Source: an uncultured Spirochaetaceae bacterium
Lineage (GTDB): Bacteria; Spirochaetota; Spirochaetia; Treponematales; Treponemataceae
Assembly: GCA_902797305.1 (NCBI GenBank)
Contig: CADBSK010000034.1
Coordinates: 1 to 36,964 of the forward strand
Reading direction: 5' to 3'
Length of the DNA stretch: 36,964 bases
Position numbers and translations under genes: made by a program. Below are positions 33,230 through 36,964 of the stretch, one piece after another. Position 1 is the stretch's first letter. Every line of letters starts with the position of its first letter. The notes under the pieces are model-generated. The model saw nothing but the letters and a program-made list of their open reading frames with translations. It did not search any database and was not told the origin of the DNA.

Positions 33230-34813
33230 TTACTTAGATTCAGTCTTTGTGTTATCCTTTTTTAGGGTAAGCATTTTTCCTTCAGAAGCAAAGCAGGTTG
33301 TAGGCGAAAGACTAACCGGAGACAGTAAAATTACATCTTTATTCTGTGTAATTTTTACCGTCGGCTTACCGCCTCTGCGTGTAGAAGGCACGGTTTCTTC
33401 TTTTGTTTCATATTTGATTGCATATGAATCAGAAAGTTCAGATTTTGCCGCCCCCCTAAGCTGAATTACCGGAAAGTCTCCAACGGAATCCATTACAAAA
33501 AGTCCTGTTTCTTCATAATCAGGAGTTGTAATTTTTAACACATTATTTTCAAATGAAAATTTTCTTCCGTCTTCATCAACCCAATTTTTTACTGACTCAA
33601 TCGTTTTCTGATATTCCTCGTGAGGATATGTCTTTTTGGTTTCGCCAAAAGTGCTCTGAAAAGACATCTTTTTATAAGTACCATTCCACTGGTTTGACTC
33701 TTTAATAACCATACCAACATCATCATGGACGTTTACATAAACTTCATTTACCCCTGTCAGCATGATATCAAAACGACGTTTCATACTGCTGATAATTGAG
33801 TTAACGGCAATCAGATAAATACCACTGCGTCGCAATGAAGAATCAGCCCAGGAATAAACTCCTTCTGTATCCTCAGAAAGGAAGATAACCTCTTTTGATT
33901 CGTAATTAAAATAAATATAACTTGGTGAAGAAGAAGAATTTGTTGTTTTATACCATAGACCATTTAAGAATTTTGCAAAAGTTTCTACATTTCCATTAAG
34001 AATGCGACTCAACTCTTTGGCAGCCATACGGCTTCCGGTAATTCTTAACTGGCGAGTCTGAACAAATCGACCGGCATCTTCATCCCACTTAAACTCTGTC
34101 TGTATCTGACTGACGCTTGAAGTCGAATGATTTTGTTCATCTGTTTTATCAGAGCTGTATACCCAGACAGGAAAACTTGCTCCCTTAGACTGACTTAATT
34201 CGTAGGCATCAGAACGTTCATTCTGAAGAATAAAAATTGTTCCGTCCGAAGTAAAATCACCAATTGTAATTAATTCAGCGGAATTGCGGCGACGACGGCA
34301 ATGGAAAATCTTTAAAACTGAATCTCCGTTATTTTTAACACCCTGATAAACAAGAGCAGTACGATGGTCACCGGTAATATCAACACCAAAATATGAAAAA
34401 GTTCGAATTTTGGTAATTTCTGTTGCTATCTCAGATACTCTGTCATAAGAATTTGTTTCTGAATTATATAAACCTACCACAAGAAATAAAAATGGAGAAT
34501 TTGCTTTACGAATTGTAATAATCTGATCATCAAGAGTATCCCCGTCAAAATCGATTGTAAGAGTACTCATGAGGGTTTCTGTTGGTAACAACGGAATAAA
34601 AGAAGTCATTACTTCGTCTTCACTAAGGGCCTCGTTTTCAGAAGTATCTTCTTTCTGATTATTTGCAGATGTAGGAATTACAGTCTTGGCAGGAACGTTA
34701 CCATAAGATTCATTAAAAAAAACAAGACGAATCATAACTACGGCTAAAATCACGAATAAGAAAATACAAGCCGTTGTAATGGTAACTTTTTTTGTCTTTT
34801 TAGAAATATGCAT
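33230..34813 (-). CDS. Membrane-anchored protein, pallilysin-related family (tentative)
   Basis: A 527-aa protein with one N-terminal membrane helix (TITTACIFLFVILAVVMIRL, residues 11-30) and the rest predicted outside the cytoplasm. Calcium-type loops are visible: DFDGDTLDD (88-96), VDITGDH (144-150) and GDFTSDG (185-191), spaced like VCBS/FG-GAP beta-propeller repeats. The overall plan resembles treponemal pallilysin-related adhesins. The HExxH zinc motif of T. pallidum pallilysin is absent, so protease activity is not expected. There is no Shine-Dalgarno; TATAAT ends 6 nt before the ATG. Family assignment is from memory of fold and context and only moderately sure. Confidence 0.5.
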   Translation of the reverse strand: MHISKKTKKVTITTACIFLFVILAVVMIRLVFFNESYGNVPAKTVIPTSANNQKEDTSENEALSEDEVMTSFIPLLPTETLMSTLTIDFDGDTLDDQIITIRKANSPFLFLVVGLYNSETNSYDRVSEIATEITKIRTFSYFGVDITGDHRTALVYQGVKNNGDSVLKIFHCRRRRNSAELITIGDFTSDGTIFILQNERSDAYELSQSKGASFPVWVYSSDKTDEQNHSTSSVSQIQTEFKWDEDAGRFVQTRQLRITGSRMAAKELSRILNGNVETFAKFLNGLWYKTTNSSSSPSYIYFNYESKEVIFLSEDTEGVYSWADSSLRRSGIYLIAVNSIISSMKRRFDIMLTGVNEVYVNVHDDVGMVIKESNQWNGTYKKMSFQSTFGETKKTYPHEEYQKTIESVKNWVDEDGRKFSFENNVLKITTPDYEETGLFVMDSVGDFPVIQLRGAAKSELSDSYAIKYETKEETVPSTRRGGKPTVKITQNKDVILLSPVSLSPTTCFASEGKMLTLKKDNTKTESK

Positions 34814-34819
34814 AAGGGG

Positions 34820-34828
34820 ATTATAGCA
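34820..34828 (-). promoter_or_regulatory. Extended -10 promoter of the pallilysin-like gene (leaderless)
   Basis: On the minus strand, TGCTATAAT is a perfect extended -10 with TG one base before the hexamer. Six bases (CCCCTT) separate TATAAT from the ATG. No good -35 is visible, as is common with extended -10 promoters. Confidence 0.6.
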
Positions 34829-34850
34829 TAAAAAAGAGGGGCCTTACTAG

Positions 34851-34889
34851 TTTGAGATTCAGTTTTCTTATAGAAAACTGAATCTCAAA
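34851..34889. repeat. 18-bp perfect hairpin with 3-nt loop (H4)
   Basis: The arms 34851-34868 and 34872-34889 are exact complements around TAT. The inner part is AGTTTTCT/AGAAAACT, the core shared with the other groEL-distal hairpins. On the minus strand no T-run follows for 12 nt, so it is not a standard terminator for groEL. On the plus strand a run of eight T begins 6 nt later, but no gene would use it. Confidence 0.7.
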
Positions 34890-34906
34890 GTTATCTTTTT
34901 TTTGCT

Positions 34907-34924
34907 CTAGTTTTCTTGCAGAAA

Positions 34925-34929
<5 letters not shown>
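34907..34929. repeat. 10-bp perfect hairpin CTAGTTTTCT-N3-AGAAAACTAG (H3)
   Basis: Perfect stem of 10 bp (34907-34916 with 34920-34929) around TGC, ending the tandem 85-bp array. It has the same AGTTTTC core as H1 and H4, but the outer pairs differ. Confidence 0.7.
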
Positions 34930-36739
<1,810 letters not shown>

Positions 36740-36782
36740 TTAATAAATTCAATTTTTGGACAATTTTTTCTTGTCATCTTTT

Positions 36783-36811
36783 AATTTATAAAAATAATTT
36801 TAAATCGGCAA
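36783..36811 (-). promoter_or_regulatory. Candidate groEL promoter
   Basis: On the minus strand, TTGCCG (36811-36806), 17 nt, TAAATT (36788-36783), both 4/6 matches. Just downstream is an inverted repeat GACAA-N7-TTGTC (36759-36775) that could be an operator or leader hairpin. Nothing resembling CIRCE is present. Confidence 0.35.
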
Positions 36812-36862
36812 TAAAAAAAGACAATTATTTCAGGGCAACCGTATTATAAACTGTTCTGCCTA

Positions 36863-36964
36863 CAAAAATGGCTCCCTGTCGCAAAAACGGCTTATCAAAA
36901 CCGCAAACTAGTTTGCTACACGCGTTTTGTGCTTGTAATTATATACATTCGCCGCTCACGCGGC
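36863..36964 (+). repeat. Dispersed repeat copy and palindromes, right edge
   Basis: It shares CAAAAATGGC (36863-36872), GCAAACT (36903-36909) and CGTTTTGTGCT (36923-36933) with the left-edge copy in the opposite orientation. GCAAACTAGTTTGC (36903-36916) is a 14-bp palindrome. The last 14 bases form GCCGC-N4-GCGGC. An ATG at 36868 opens 32 codons to the window edge without a stop and without a ribosome binding site, so a partial small gene is possible but weakly supported. Confidence 0.4.

Overview
The window looks like chromosomal core sequence from a spirochaete of the genus Treponema, probably a free-living or gut/rumen species rather than T. pallidum. The evidence is AT-rich DNA (estimated by eye), a short alanyl-tRNA synthetase without the C-terminal C-Ala domain, a cytosolic LacI-type sensor diguanylate cyclase, a large membrane-anchored protein that resembles the pallilysin-related family, and the gene order sigma factor / groES / TPR lipoprotein / nusB / SurA-like protein / alaS. 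As I recall, T. pallidum has a similar order at TP1012-TP1017. The ornithine and arginine enzymes present here are lacking in T. pallidum.

Layout. 161-3796 (+) is an argJ-argB-Na+/alanine symporter operon behind a good sigma-70 promoter. 3806-5474 (-) is cysK-tcdA. It diverges from 5733-12295 (+), a tight operon of argD-murE-ddl-murD and an M15 peptidase. This operon joins acetylornithine synthesis to peptidoglycan precursor synthesis, which makes sense where ornithine is the diamino acid of the wall. 12309-14432 (-) carries a LacI-sensor GGDEF protein and a previously uncalled 45-codon gene with a perfect ribosome binding site. 14551-16203 (+) is a CBS/DRTGG family II pyrophosphatase. 16200-17890 (-) is a hipBA-type toxin-antitoxin pair. 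18021-19598 (-) is gltX with a strong terminator, divergent from dnaE-yggT-recG (19738-26224, +).

26214-27050 (-) is a short group-2 sigma factor whose upstream region has a textbook sigma-54 (-24/-12) promoter, suggesting an RpoN-to-alternative-sigma cascade. groES (27386-27658, +) is separate from groEL (35096-36718, -). Between them lie, all on the minus strand, a pallilysin-like gene, alaS, a SurA-like chaperone, nusB and a TPR lipoprotein.

The most unusual non-coding structure is just downstream of groEL (34851-35100). It holds two exact-length 85-bp tandem units, each with an identical GAAA-loop hairpin and a longer stem-loop showing a compensatory base change, followed by two more perfect hairpins (10 and 18 bp) that share the same AGTTTTC core. 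Other points of interest are three genes predicted to be leaderless (dnaE, the pyrophosphatase and the pallilysin-like gene), operator-like inverted repeats near cysK, gltX, hipB and the 45-codon gene, and related inverted repeats at the two ends of the window. I see no tRNA, rRNA, CRISPR array or transposase.
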